Both the position numbers and the translations under genes were made by a program. This document shows positions 1-8,518 of a stretch of 64,000 bases of DNA, in pieces. Each line of letters starts with the position of its first letter. Positions within the stretch are counted from its first letter, which is position 1. Origin of the DNA: Candidatus Hadersleviella danica (lineage in GTDB: Bacteria > Chloroflexota > Anaerolineae > Promineifilales > Promineifilaceae). The stretch lies in assembly GCA_016711405.1 (NCBI GenBank), contig JADJSZ010000016.1, forward strand, positions 25,420 to 89,419. The letters run 5' to 3'. The notes below the pieces were generated by a model. It saw only the letters and a list, made by a program, of their open reading frames with translations. It did no database searches and was not told the DNA's origin.

Positions 1-1796
1 ATTTGCTCAGCCAAACCCAGCTCGATGCGTTGGTCATAGACGAAGCGCATTGCATCTCGTCATGGGGGCACGATTTTCGGCCCGAGTACCGCCAAATTGC
101 GGCCGTGCGCCAACGCTTCCCCTCGGCCGTCTGCCTCGCCTTCACCGCCACCGCCACCCCGCGTGTCCAACAAGACATCAAGCAAACCCTCCATTTTCGG
201 GATGAAAACGAGTTTTTGGCCAGTTTCGACCGTCCCAACCTGTTTTTAGAGGTGTTGCCCAAGCGAGATGCCATCGCCCAAGTGTTGGCCTTTGTGCGCG
301 AACGGCCGTCCACCGAGAGCGGGATCATTTACTGCGCCACCCGCAAACAGGTGGATAACATCACGGCCGCCCTACGCCATGCGGGGTTTAATGCCCTGCC
401 TTATCATGGCGGCATGGATAGCGAAACCCGCGCCGCCAACCAAAACGCCTTCATCTACGACAAAGTGCCCATCATGGTGGCCACCATCGCCTTTGGCATG
501 GGCATCAACAAGCCCGATGTGCGCTATGTGCTCCACGCCGATTTGCCCAAAGATGTGGAAAGCTATTATCAGCAAATCGGCCGCGCTGGGCGCGATGGCT
601 TGCCCGCCCATTGCCGCCTCCTCCTCAGTTTGGGCGATGTGTTCACCCAACGCAAACTCATCGAAAGCAACGACCCCGCCGAGCAGGCTGGCCAACACGC
701 CCGCTTGGATGAGATGGTGCGCTGGGCACAAGCGGCCGATTGCCGCCGCAACCGCTTGCTGGCCTATTTTGGCGAAACCGCCAGCCCCACCACCTGCGAC
801 CAGTGCGACAATTGCCGCCAAACGGAACACGCCACGGCCGATTTAACCATTGCCGCCCAAAAATTCCTGTCTTGTGTCAAGCGCACAGGCGGCCGTTTCG
901 GAGCCAGCCACATCATCAAAATTTTGCGCGGCTCCCGCGATAAAAAATTGTTGCAGTGGGGGCACGACAAGCTCTCCACCTACAACATCGGCCAAGAGTT
1001 TAGCAACCACGAATGGCAATTCCTCGCCCAACAATTTGTGCAGATGGATTTGCTGGAGCCAGATTTACAGTACCAAACCCTAAAGTTAACGGCCGAGGGC
1101 GAGGCCGTGCTAAAAGGCAAACCCGTAGCAGGGCGGCTCCCCCACTGGGAAGATGGCTCGCCGCGCAAAGAATCGGCCGCCGACCTATCGCCCCGCCACC
1201 CCGAACTATTCGAGGTGTTGCGCCGCAAACGGGCCGAATTAGCGGCCGAACTCAACTATCCCCCTTACGCCATCTTCCCCGACCGCACCCTCATCGAAAT
1301 GGCCACCTATCTGCCCCAATCGCCAGCCTCGCTGGCCAATGTGCATGGGGTGGGTGAGTTAAAGCTCAAGCGGTATGGGGAGCCGTTTATCAAGCTCATC
1401 CAATGGTATTGCCGCAACAATGGGCTGGCCGAGGAAGCACGCCCCACAACGGCCGTGCCCTCGTCCCCCCCGCCCACTTCGCTTTCGCCCCGTGCCCTGC
1501 AAATGGCGCAGGCGTTCACCAACGGCCGCACCATCCCCGATTTGGTGCGCGAGCAGGGGGTTAAGCGGCAAACCATTATCAGTCACTTGGGTGACTATGT
1601 GAAAGCAGGCCACAAGTTGCCTGCCGAACGGTTGCAAGAAGAATCGGAGCTGACCGCCGAGCAACAAGCGGCCGTGATGACCGCCTTCGACACCCACGGC
1701 GGCGATTATTTGCGGCCGATTTACGATGCCCTACAAGGCCAAGTAGATTACGACGAACTCCATCTATGGCGAATTATTTGGATAATTGGAGCGTGA
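1..1796 (+). CDS. recQ: ATP-dependent DNA helicase RecQ (5' part outside window)
   Basis: RecQ is a 3'-5' DNA helicase used in recombination and fork repair. The visible 597 residues start just before motif II (DEAH followed by CISSWGHDFRPEY) and include motif III (AFTATATP), motif V (GMGINKPDVRYVLH) and motif VI (QQIGRAGRDG, about residues 192-201). The RecQ zinc site follows (CRRNRLLAYFGE and CDQCDNC, about 247-269), then the RQC winged helix, an HRDC domain (about 410-480) and a C-terminal helix-turn-helix extension (about 500-597) of the kind found in long RecQ proteins. Motifs I and Ia lie upstream of the window. The reading frame begins at base 3 with no start codon of its own, so the gene is cut by the window edge. 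Confidence 0.95.
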   Translation, partial: LLSQTQLDALVIDEAHCISSWGHDFRPEYRQIAAVRQRFPSAVCLAFTATATPRVQQDIKQTLHFRDENEFLASFDRPNLFLEVLPKRDAIAQVLAFVRERPSTESGIIYCATRKQVDNITAALRHAGFNALPYHGGMDSETRAANQNAFIYDKVPIMVATIAFGMGINKPDVRYVLHADLPKDVESYYQQIGRAGRDGLPAHCRLLLSLGDVFTQRKLIESNDPAEQAGQHARLDEMVRWAQAADCRRNRLLAYFGETASPTTCDQCDNCRQTEHATADLTIAAQKFLSCVKRTGGRFGASHIIKILRGSRDKKLLQWGHDKLSTYNIGQEFSNHEWQFLAQQFVQMDLLEPDLQYQTLKLTAEGEAVLKGKPVAGRLPHWEDGSPRKESAADLSPRHPELFEVLRRKRAELAAELNYPPYAIFPDRTLIEMATYLPQSPASLANVHGVGELKLKRYGEPFIKLIQWYCRNNGLAEEARPTTAVPSSPPPTSLSPRALQMAQAFTNGRTIPDLVREQGVKRQTIISHLGDYVKAGHKLPAERLQEESELTAEQQAAVMTAFDTHGGDYLRPIYDALQGQVDYDELHLWRIIWIIGA

Positions 1797-1804
1797 ATTT
1801 GACT

Positions 1805-2632
1805 ATGTACACCACTCTGATAGACCCTGCCACCCTGTATGCCCACCACGCCGCGCCCGATTGGGTGGTGGTAGATTGCCGCTTTAGTTTGGCGGACACG
1901 GCCGCTGGCCAACACGCCTACACGGCCGCGCACATCCCCACCGCTGTCTACGCCCACCTCGACAACGACCTGAGCAGTACCCCTGTGACAGACAGTGGGC
2001 GACATCCTTTGCCTGCTCCTAATTCGCTACGCGAATTATTCGGCCGCATAGGCATCACCGCTACTACCCAAGTAGTGACCTACGACAATGCAGGTGGCAT
2101 GGTGGCCAGCCGGTTGTGGTGGATGCTTCGCTACATGGGGCATGAGGCTGTCGCGGTGCTGGATGGGGGCTGGCAAGTGTGGGAAGCGGCGGGCTACCCC
2201 ACCCGTGCGGGGGTGGAGCAAAATGCGCCCGCTGTTTTCGTCGGCCAGCCCCGCACCGAATGGCTCGTCGTCTTAGATGAGGTTCCCCACCAACCCCTGC
2301 TCATAGATTCCCGCGATGCGGATCGTTACCGAGGCGAAAATGAGACGATTGACCCCCGCGCAGGCCATATTCCGCGAGCCATTAATTACCCGTTTCGCGC
2401 CAATTTGGCGGCCGACGGCCGTTACCGCTCCCCTGCCGAGTTGCGTGAGCAACTCACGGCCGTGTTGGGGCAAACCCCACCCGCGCAAGCCACGTTCTAT
2501 TGCGGCTCAGGGGTCAGCGCCTGTGTTAATTTGCTGGCGCTGGCACACGCAGGGCTGGGCGACGGCCGTCTCTATGTTGGTTCGTGGAGCGAATGGAGCA
2601 GTGATACTGGGCGTGAAATCGTGGTAGGGTGA
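1805..2632 (+). CDS. Thiosulfate/3-mercaptopyruvate-type sulfurtransferase (tandem rhodanese)
   Basis: A 275-residue protein with two rhodanese domains. The N-terminal domain is the non-catalytic one (PDWVVVDCRF, then a TYDNAGGMVASRLWWMLRYMG region). The C-terminal domain has the loop YCGSGVSAC, with the persulfide-carrying Cys near residue 232. The CGSGV-type loop is typical of SseA/mercaptopyruvate sulfurtransferases rather than classical CRxG thiosulfate rhodaneses, but substrate cannot be fixed from sequence. The frame is open further upstream into recQ. The ATG at 1805, 8 bases after the recQ stop, puts the protein start (MYTTLIDPATLYAHH) where the family usually begins. It is probably co-transcribed with recQ and ends before a strong terminator hairpin. 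Confidence 0.9.
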   Translation: MYTTLIDPATLYAHHAAPDWVVVDCRFSLADTAAGQHAYTAAHIPTAVYAHLDNDLSSTPVTDSGRHPLPAPNSLRELFGRIGITATTQVVTYDNAGGMVASRLWWMLRYMGHEAVAVLDGGWQVWEAAGYPTRAGVEQNAPAVFVGQPRTEWLVVLDEVPHQPLLIDSRDADRYRGENETIDPRAGHIPRAINYPFRANLAADGRYRSPAELREQLTAVLGQTPPAQATFYCGSGVSACVNLLALAHAGLGDGRLYVGSWSEWSSDTGREIVVG

Positions 2633-2676
2633 TAATCACCCTATTTGCTACGCGAATTTTTTGATATTTGGAGGGA

Positions 2677-2717
2677 GCAAAAAGGCGGCCGTAAATTCGC
2701 TACGGCCGCCTTTTTGC
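2677..2717. terminator. Intrinsic terminator hairpin
   Basis: Two 17-base arms (2677-2693 and 2701-2717, GCAAAAAGGCGGCCGTA and its complement) are perfectly complementary around a 7-base loop. The stem runs into T5 on the + strand and A5 on the other side, so it can act in both directions. It closes the recQ-sulfurtransferase unit. Confidence 0.85.
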
Positions 2718-2761
2718 TTGACATAAACACCACAAGCCCTAATTTTATGTTTACCAAATGG

Positions 2762-2789
2762 TTGATATTATGAAAAGTACGGTTATAAT
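2762..2789 (+). promoter_or_regulatory. Sigma-70-like promoter for the tyrosine recombinase gene
   Basis: TTGATA at 2762-2767 and a perfect TATAAT at 2784-2789, separated by 16 bases. Transcription would start near 2797 and give a leader of roughly 150 bases before the recombinase ATG at 2944. No known leader RNA fold was recognised. Confidence 0.6.
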
Positions 2790-2943
2790 AAACATAAATA
2801 GGATTACATAATCAATAAACAGTGCCACACTGACTGTGCTATCTACGCGAAAATTAGTGCTTGGGAAAGGAGAGAGTCCCACTCACTAAGTAAGTAGCCC
2901 AATCACGACCAAGCAAGCAGAGATTTTATATAGGAGCAATTCA

Positions 2944-3870
2944 ATGGAAGAGCAGTTATCTGCCTTTCTCGCCCACCTAGAGGCGGAGCAGAATTACTCC
3001 CTTAATACCATTGCCGCTTACCGCAATGATTTAGGGCAGTTTGTCAGCTTTGTGCAAGAAAGGTTCACCCAGCTAAATAGATGGGCCGATGTAACAGAAG
3101 AGCATGTCGAAAATTATGTCCAAGACATGCGCCACCATTCACAGCCCTACGCTTCATCTTCGATTGCGCGAAAGGTTGCGGCCGTCAAATCCTTCTTCCA
3201 CTTCCTCTTTGCGCGGGCTATCATTGAAAAAGACCCCACCACCCATATTGAATCTCCCAAAGTTAAAAAGCGCAAACCCCAAACACTGACCCATCAAGAT
3301 GTTGAAAGTTTGCTCCGCGCCCCCATGGAGAGCAAAACCAAAGGGCCGAAAAACCTGCGCGATGCCGCCTTGCTGGGCGTGCTGTATGCCACGGGGATGC
3401 GCGTCACTGAAGTTGTGACGCTCGATTTGGTGGAACTTGACCTAGCCAATTCGCGGCTGACTTGTGCGGGCAAAGATGGCCAAATCAGAGAGTTGCCCTT
3501 CGACGACACAGTACGCCAATTATTACAGGCGTATTTAGAAAAAGGACGGCCGTATCTGGCCAAGAGCGGCCAAGAACGCGCGCTTTTCCTCAACCACCGT
3601 GGCCACCAACTCACCCGCCAAGGGCTGTGGCTGATTATTAAGGCGTATGCCAAACAAGCCAAGTTAGAATCGGCCGTGACCCCCCACACCCTGCGCCACA
3701 GCTTTGCCGCCCACAAACTCAGCAACGGGAGCAACTTGCAAGAGATTCAACAGTTGCTCGGCCATGCGAATATCTCGACCACCCAAATTTACACCCAATT
3801 AGACATGCTTGTGGATGACCACGAAGAGGAAGAAATCGAAGAAAATTGGGGTGAAGCGGAACTCGTCTAA
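2944..3870 (+). CDS. Tyrosine recombinase of the XerC/XerD type
   Basis: A 308-residue site-specific recombinase. The N-terminal SAM-like core-binding domain (about 1-95) begins FLAHLEAEQNYSLNTIAAYR. The catalytic domain carries the family pentad: Arg in ATGMRVTEV (about 152), Lys in AGKDGQIRELP (about 177), His-x-x-Arg in HTLRHSFAAH (about 249-252), His in LLGHANISTT (about 274) and the nucleophile Tyr in IYTQ (about 283). Length and domain order match chromosomal dimer-resolving Xer proteins, but XerC and XerD cannot be told apart here, and no dif-like site was identified nearby. AGGAG lies 8 bases upstream of the ATG. A terminator follows at once, so the gene is monocistronic. Confidence 0.93.
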   Translation: MEEQLSAFLAHLEAEQNYSLNTIAAYRNDLGQFVSFVQERFTQLNRWADVTEEHVENYVQDMRHHSQPYASSSIARKVAAVKSFFHFLFARAIIEKDPTTHIESPKVKKRKPQTLTHQDVESLLRAPMESKTKGPKNLRDAALLGVLYATGMRVTEVVTLDLVELDLANSRLTCAGKDGQIRELPFDDTVRQLLQAYLEKGRPYLAKSGQERALFLNHRGHQLTRQGLWLIIKAYAKQAKLESAVTPHTLRHSFAAHKLSNGSNLQEIQQLLGHANISTTQIYTQLDMLVDDHEEEEIEENWGEAELV

Positions 3871-3893
3871 GACGATTCCAAAAATCCACCTGT

Positions 3894-3921
3894 AAAACCA
3901 GCCCGACCGCTGGTTTTTTTT
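3894..3921 (+). terminator. Intrinsic terminator after the recombinase gene
   Basis: AAAACCAGC (3894-3902) pairs with GCTGGTTTT (3909-3917) around a 6-base loop and is followed by a run of eight T. It lies 24 bases after the recombinase stop codon. Confidence 0.85.
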
Positions 3922-4096
3922 GTCTAGGGACAGGAAACGAGAGGCTGATGGTCACAAATATCCCAGTCACTTGCCCCCATTCAAAAGTTGGGCTGTAAAT
4001 AAAGCATGAAAAAATACCCATTTAGCGGGAAAGATGGGCATAATACCCTCCACAAAATAACCAGCGAACGCTGACAGAAACAATCAAAGGTGCATC

Positions 4097-4969
4097 ATGG
4101 CAGAATTTTTGACACGGATACAGGTAGAGGGCACGGCCGCTATCATTCGCAATCGCTCGCGCTACCAGCCAACGGTCGGGATTATCCTTGGCTCAGGGCT
4201 AAATGATGTGGCCAATGCGGTGCAAAACGCCGATGTCATTCCCACCAGCCAAATCCCCCACTGGCCCACCTCCACCGTGCCCGGCCACAAAGGGCGGCTG
4301 TTGCTCGGCCGACTCGAAGGCAAAGTCGTCCTCGTGTTGCAAGGGCGCACCCACTTCTACGAAGGGTACAACATGGACCAAATCACCCTGCCCGTGCGGG
4401 TGATGCACATCCTCGGCATTCGCACCCTCATCCTCACCAACGCCGCTGGGGGCATCAACCCCTCCTTCCACACAGGGGATTTAATGCTCATCAAAGACCA
4501 CATCAACCTGCCGGGGATGGCAGGCGCAAACCCCTTGCGCGGCCCCAACGATGCCTCCTTTGGCCCCCGCTTCCCCGATATGACCGAGCCATACGATGCC
4601 CAATTGCGCCAAATTGCCCATGACCAAGCGCGGGCGGCCGGGTTTGAGACGCGCGAAGGTGTCTATGCCTTTGTGGCTGGCCCCAGCTTTGAAACCCCCG
4701 CCGAACTGCGCTACCTGCACGGCATTGGGGCCGATGCGGTAGGCATGTCCACCGCCCCCGAGGTGGTTGTCGCTCGCCATGCGGGGATGCGCGTCCTTGG
4801 CATCTCCACCATTACCAACATGGCCAAACTGCACCCCGAAGTGGGGGATGTGACCTCTCACGAAGAGGTGCTGGAAGTGGGCCAACAAGTTTTGCCCCGC
4901 CTCACTGCCTTGCTCCACGGCGTAATCCGCCATTTGCCCACGGCCGTGGACGAAGCGGAAACGGCATAG
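4097..4969 (+). CDS. punA: Purine nucleoside phosphorylase (trimeric, PNP-I type)
   Basis: This enzyme cleaves (deoxy)inosine and (deoxy)guanosine with phosphate in purine salvage. The 290 residues show the trimeric PNP signature set: phosphate loop GIILGSGLND (about 29-38), RTHFYEGYNM (about 88), the LTNAAGGINP block (about 115-124), the purine-site stretch VAGPSFETPAELRYL (about 195-209) and the MSTAPEVVVARH helix (about 220-231). Length matches mammalian-type PNPs rather than the hexameric DeoD family. AAAGG sits about 6 bases before the ATG. It stands alone between the recombinase terminator and an unrelated membrane protein gene. Confidence 0.94.
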   Translation: MAEFLTRIQVEGTAAIIRNRSRYQPTVGIILGSGLNDVANAVQNADVIPTSQIPHWPTSTVPGHKGRLLLGRLEGKVVLVLQGRTHFYEGYNMDQITLPVRVMHILGIRTLILTNAAGGINPSFHTGDLMLIKDHINLPGMAGANPLRGPNDASFGPRFPDMTEPYDAQLRQIAHDQARAAGFETREGVYAFVAGPSFETPAELRYLHGIGADAVGMSTAPEVVVARHAGMRVLGISTITNMAKLHPEVGDVTSHEEVLEVGQQVLPRLTALLHGVIRHLPTAVDEAETA

Positions 4970-5066
4970 GGTGCATGAGTGCCTCTGGCGAAAATGAGCA
5001 CGGCCGCTGGCAACCTTGCAACTGCCCATGACCAGCCGCCAGCCCCAAAATTCGCCATAACCAATC

Positions 5067-5870
5067 ATGTCCCAATTGTACGTTGCTATCATCCTGTGGG
5101 ATATTCCCATCTATTTTATTTGTGGGGTCGGGTTGCTGTTTGCGCTGGTGCAATTGGGACGGGCGCGGCGCATCTTGCGCACAGCCATGTTTGGCCTTGA
5201 ACGGGAGCAGGGACAAGCCCTCCGCAATCGCTCGCTTTCCTTTATTGGCCTGTTTGGCTTAGTCTTGGGTGCGGTTCTCTACGTCAACCTGCAAATTGCG
5301 CCCTCCTTGCCCGCCGAATTATTACGGCCGCCAACCCCCACTCCCGACCTATTCGCCACCCCCTTTTCTTCCCCCACCCCATTGGGCGAGCAGGTCAATA
5401 ACGCCACCCGGCCGTCTGACCCGCTCCAATTTGCCCCCACGGCCACGCTAGGAGCTAATGTCGCCGTGCCCGTCGTCGTGGCAGGCACGGCCGAGGCAAC
5501 GGCCACTCCTTCCCTCATTACAGGAGGTGGCGATGGTTTTATTCCTGCTGGAGGGGGGTGCACACCTGCGGTGAGCATCAGCCAGCCACGGCCGGGCACG
5601 GCCGTTCTTGGCACTGTTGAATTTTACGGAACCGCCACCGACCCCGATTTTGCCCAATACCTCGTCGAAATTCGGGGCGAAGCAACCAGCAACGCATGGG
5701 TCAATGTCTTTGGCAGTGACACAGTCATTCCCGTGAGCAACGGCCTCCTCGGAGCTATCAACCTCAGTTCATTGACCAACGGTGATTACGAAGCACGTCT
5801 CTCTGTCCTTGATAGCGCAGGCACGACCACAGGCCAATGCGTCATCACCATCGCTATCAATAACGAATAG
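5067..5870 (+). CDS. Membrane-anchored protein with Thr/Pro linker and Ig-like C-terminal domain
   Basis: 267 residues, no recognised family. Two hydrophobic segments (about 7-28 and 58-76) flank a short basic loop (RARRILR). Then come a low-complexity Pro/Thr/Ala linker (about 86-150, beginning PTPTPDLFATP) and a compact beta-rich domain (about 165-267). That domain starts VSISQPRPGTAVLG and resembles the Ig-like folds found at the end of bacterial cell-surface or penicillin-binding proteins. The layout suggests a bitopic or hairpin-anchored protein displaying the Ig-like domain outside the cell. The two N-terminal helices look slightly like phospholipase D N-terminal segments, but without enough support to name them. 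Function unknown. Confidence 0.75.
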   Translation: MSQLYVAIILWDIPIYFICGVGLLFALVQLGRARRILRTAMFGLEREQGQALRNRSLSFIGLFGLVLGAVLYVNLQIAPSLPAELLRPPTPTPDLFATPFSSPTPLGEQVNNATRPSDPLQFAPTATLGANVAVPVVVAGTAEATATPSLITGGGDGFIPAGGGCTPAVSISQPRPGTAVLGTVEFYGTATDPDFAQYLVEIRGEATSNAWVNVFGSDTVIPVSNGLLGAINLSSLTNGDYEARLSVLDSAGTTTGQCVITIAINNE

Positions 5871-5876
5871 CAAAAA

Positions 5877-5905
5877 GTGGTTAGTGGTTAGTGGTTAGTG
5901 AGTAG
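5877..5905. repeat. Heptanucleotide tandem repeat (GTGGTTA type)
   Basis: Three to four head-to-tail copies of GTGGTTA follow the stop codon of the preceding gene. The same heptamer family recurs at 6711-6771, 33552-33593, 49658-49692, 50768-50794 and 58168-58212. Confidence 0.8.
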
Positions 5906-6057
5906 TTCTCCACTTTTCACTTTTTACCTTTCACCTTTCACTATTTACTCGAGTAGAAAATCCCTTTACATAGTGTAATAGGCAGAACAACCACGTTCCC
6001 GTCTACCTCTATCTCTACACTCTACCTTATTTTTATCATTCTCTTACGCCCCACTCC

Positions 6058-6114
6058 TTGACAAGTGGACTGTAGTCCGATATGATTTATTCATATATGG
6101 ACTACAGTCCACTT
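6058..6114 (+). promoter_or_regulatory. Strong promoter overlapped by paired palindromic operators (yceI)
   Basis: TTGACA (6058-6063) and TATGAT (6081-6086) are separated by exactly 17 bases. The spacer holds GGACTGTAGTCC (6067-6078), and a second copy, GGACTACAGTCC, lies at 6099-6110. Each is a near-palindrome. The outer arms extend to a perfect 16-base inverted repeat (6063-6078 with 6099-6114). The two sites are centred 32 bases apart, about three helical turns, one inside the promoter and one over the probable start of transcription. This is the architecture of a repressor operator. The repressor is not identified in the window. Confidence 0.75.
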
Positions 6115-6155
6115 TCGATTTATCCTTAACCCCCCAATAGTAGGAGAGATATACA

Positions 6156-6698
6156 ATGGCTTGGCAAATTGACACTTCCCATTCTGACATCCAATTTTCG
6201 GTACGCCACATGATGATTTCTAAAGTGCGCGGCCGTTTCGAGAGCTTTTCTGGTACAGTCAACTTCGACGAAAGCAACCCCACCAACACCACTGTGGAGA
6301 TAGCTGTCGACCTGAACAGCATCAACACCCGCGACGAAAAGCGGGACGGCCATCTGCGCTCGGCCGATTTCTTCGACGTGGAAAACTACCCCACCATGAC
6401 CTTTGTCAGCAAGAAGGTAGAGCAGACGGATGAGTTCAACGGCCGTCTCATCGGCGATCTGACCATTCGTGGCGTAACCCACGAAGTCGCCCTCGATGTA
6501 CAATACTCAGGCACTGCCAAATCCCCTTGGGGCACTGTCAGCGCTGGCTTCTCCGCCAAAGGCAAAGTCAACCGCAAAGAGTTTGGCCTGAACTGGAACG
6601 CCGCCCTCGAAACAGGTGGCGTGCTCGTTGGCGAAGATGTCGAAATCGCCATCGAACTGGAAATTGTAAAACAACCCGAAGCAGAAGCAGTTGCTTAA
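6156..6698 (+). CDS. YceI family protein (lipocalin-like, isoprenoid-binding fold)
   Basis: 180 residues with the full YceI pattern: N-terminal WQIDTSHSDIQFSVRHMM, then GRFESFSGTVNFDES, the DGHLRSADFFDVENYPTMTF block (about 66-85), and LTIRGVTHEVALDV, ending in FGLNWNAALETGGVLVGEDV. YceI proteins form an extended beta-barrel that holds a polyisoprenoid-like ligand. This copy has no signal peptide, so it is predicted cytoplasmic. AGGAGA sits 7-8 bases before the ATG. The gene stands behind a strong promoter with two operator-like palindromes (6058-6114), so it is likely controlled by a dimeric repressor. YceI genes are often regulated by MarR- or TetR-type proteins, but none is adjacent. Confidence 0.93.
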   Translation: MAWQIDTSHSDIQFSVRHMMISKVRGRFESFSGTVNFDESNPTNTTVEIAVDLNSINTRDEKRDGHLRSADFFDVENYPTMTFVSKKVEQTDEFNGRLIGDLTIRGVTHEVALDVQYSGTAKSPWGTVSAGFSAKGKVNRKEFGLNWNAALETGGVLVGEDVEIAIELEIVKQPEAEAVA

Positions 6699-6707
6699 AG
6701 CAGTTGC

Positions 6708-6771
6708 TAGTGATAAGTGGTTAGTGGCTAGTAATGCCACTAACCACTTATCACTAATCACTAACCACTCC
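6708..6771. repeat. Heptamer-derived inverted repeat between yceI and the pirin gene
   Basis: Imperfect GTGGTTA-type units (GTGATAAGTGGTTAGTGGC) are followed after a few bases by their complement (GCCACTAACCACTTATCAC) and more CACTAAC units. The segment can fold into a long hairpin that ends 2 bases before the pirin ATG. No Shine-Dalgarno sequence is present there. Confidence 0.75.
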
Positions 6772-6773
6772 CC

Positions 6774-7564
6774 ATGGACATTTTCGCCAGCGTCATCACC
6801 GATTTGGTAGATTCCACGGCCGATTTTCAGCACATCCCTGCTGAAAAAATGCCCACCATCCACCCCATCCACTGGCTCACCTCCCACTTTGCTGTGGGGG
6901 GGTATAGCCCGTTACAACGATTGGGGGGCATGTTGACGGCTCACATGACCCAAATCGCCCCGCGCAATGGGTTCACATGGCATCCTCATCGGGGGCTGGA
7001 GATTTACACCTACGTCATTGAAGGGGAGCTATACCATGAGGACACGACAGGGGGCCGTGGCTTCATCGGCGCGGGCGAAGTTCAGCGCATGTTTTCGGGC
7101 AACTATATTGCCCACCAAGAGCTGAACCTAAGCAACGAATTTACGCGGGTCATCCAAATTTGGTTTGCGGCCGACCCCGCCCATCAACAGGTGCAACCCC
7201 ATTATGAGCAAATCGCCCTCAAGGCGATGCCCTTGCGCCAAGTCGGTTCGGCGGCCGTGCGCGAAATCATCGGCCCCAACGGAGCCACCACCAGCCATGT
7301 GCGCCAAGCGCGGCTGACCAGCATCGAACTGCCCGCCCACGGCCGCACCACCCTCGAACTCCCTCAACCCGGCGAGGATTTGTTCCTCTATTTGGTCAAA
7401 GGGCAGGGGAGCATCGAACACAACGGCCGTCAATCCCCTTCAACTTATACGATGTGGCCTTGGCCACCCCCCATACCACCGCCCCCGTCCTACACACGGC
7501 CGCATCCCCCCTCATCGCCCTCGCCTTCTACCTGCCGCCCTTCATAACAGATTCGATGGGCTAA
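6774..7564 (+). CDS. Pirin family protein (single frameshift near 7437)
   Basis: Pirins are bicupin proteins, often iron-binding, with quercetinase or redox-sensor roles. The N-terminal cupin carries the hallmark HPHRGLEIYTYVIEGEL (about 64-80), followed by GEVQRMFSGNYIAHQELN. Near residue 220 the frame turns into a Pro/Ser-rich nonsense tail. Restoring one C in the CCCC run at 7435-7438 brings back a plausible pirin C-terminus (FNLYDVALATPHTT, later LIALAFYLPPF) ending at 7564. The break is therefore a 1-base deletion, probably a sequencing error. Without correction the frame stops at 7547. Confidence 0.88.
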
Positions 7565-7604
7565 CAACCCAATCCGCAATCCCCATTCCGCAATCCGCAA
7601 TCCC

Positions 7605-8447
7605 ATGCTTCCTCCCCAAACCCACATGGGCGCTGTCGCCCTCACCGTCTCTGATTTAAGCCGTTCGCTGGCCTATTACGAGCAAATCATTGGCCTGCGC
7701 CCGTTGCGGCGAGAGGGCAACACGGCCGTTTTAGGGGCAGGCACGGCCGAACTCCTCACCCTGCACGAGCAACAAGGGGCGCAGCCCGCCCCGCGCCACA
7801 CGGGGCTGTTCCACTTTGCCCTGCTCGTCCCCACGCGGCGGGATTTGGCCTTGGTCTTGCGCCACCTCGCCCAAAAGGGGGCCGATTTGGGCGCATCCGA
7901 CCACGGCGTAAGCGAAGCACTTTACCTGAATGACCCCGACGGCCACGGCATCGAAATTTACCGCGACCGCCCCCGCGCCGAGTGGCCGATGGCCAACGGC
8001 GCGTTGGAAATGGTCACGGCGCGACTGAATGCACCCGCCATCTTGGCCGAAATTGGGGTGCAAGATGTGTGGCAGGGGTTGCCCGAAGGCACGGTGATGG
8101 GGCACATGCACCTGCAAGTGGCAGATATTCCCACGGCCGAGCAGTTCTACACCCAAATCATCGGCTTTGACCCGATGCAACGGTACGGCCGTCAAGCCTC
8201 GTTTGTCTCGGCGGGGGGCTACCACCACCATTTGGGCTTTAACACATGGAACAGTGCTGGGGCAACGCCCCCTCCCGCTGGCTCAGCCGCACTCAACCAT
8301 TACACCATCGTCCTGCCCGACACGACCACCCGCGATGCGGTGGTGGAGCGACTGACGGCCGCCCACATCCCCACCCAACCCCACGCCAAAGGCCTCTTCT
8401 TCCAAGACCCCTTCCAAATTGGAGTGGTTTTAGCCATAAGCCATTAG
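7605..8447 (+). CDS. Two-domain VOC-family dioxygenase/glyoxalase (CatE-like)
   Basis: 280 residues with two vicinal-oxygen-chelate modules. The first starts MGAVALTVSDLSRSLAYYEQ with the metal-site pattern HFALLVP and GHGIEIYRDRP (about 118-128). The second starts MGHMHLQVADIPTAEQFYTQ and holds GGYHHHLGFNTW (about 204-215). This doubled arrangement matches Bacillus CatE-type catechol-2,3-dioxygenases, whose true substrates are often unknown. His and Glu positions compatible with Fe binding are present. The gene follows the pirin gene by about 40 bases filled with CCGCAAT-type heptamers and lacks an obvious ribosome site. Confidence 0.88.
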   Translation: MLPPQTHMGAVALTVSDLSRSLAYYEQIIGLRPLRREGNTAVLGAGTAELLTLHEQQGAQPAPRHTGLFHFALLVPTRRDLALVLRHLAQKGADLGASDHGVSEALYLNDPDGHGIEIYRDRPRAEWPMANGALEMVTARLNAPAILAEIGVQDVWQGLPEGTVMGHMHLQVADIPTAEQFYTQIIGFDPMQRYGRQASFVSAGGYHHHLGFNTWNSAGATPPPAGSAALNHYTIVLPDTTTRDAVVERLTAAHIPTQPHAKGLFFQDPFQIGVVLAISH

Positions 8448-8518
8448 CCGTAAGCTGTAAGCTCACTCCCACCATCATTCACAATTCACAATTAACCGTT
8501 CACCATTCACAATTTCTC
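8448..8518. repeat. Heptamer-like repeat (ATTCACA units)
   Basis: The gap between the VOC and FMN reductase genes consists of GCCGTAAGCTGTAAGC-type and ATTCACAATTCACAATT-type repeats running up to the next ATG. Related ATTGTGAATT repeats occur at 16134-16175 and 19380-19420. Confidence 0.65.
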
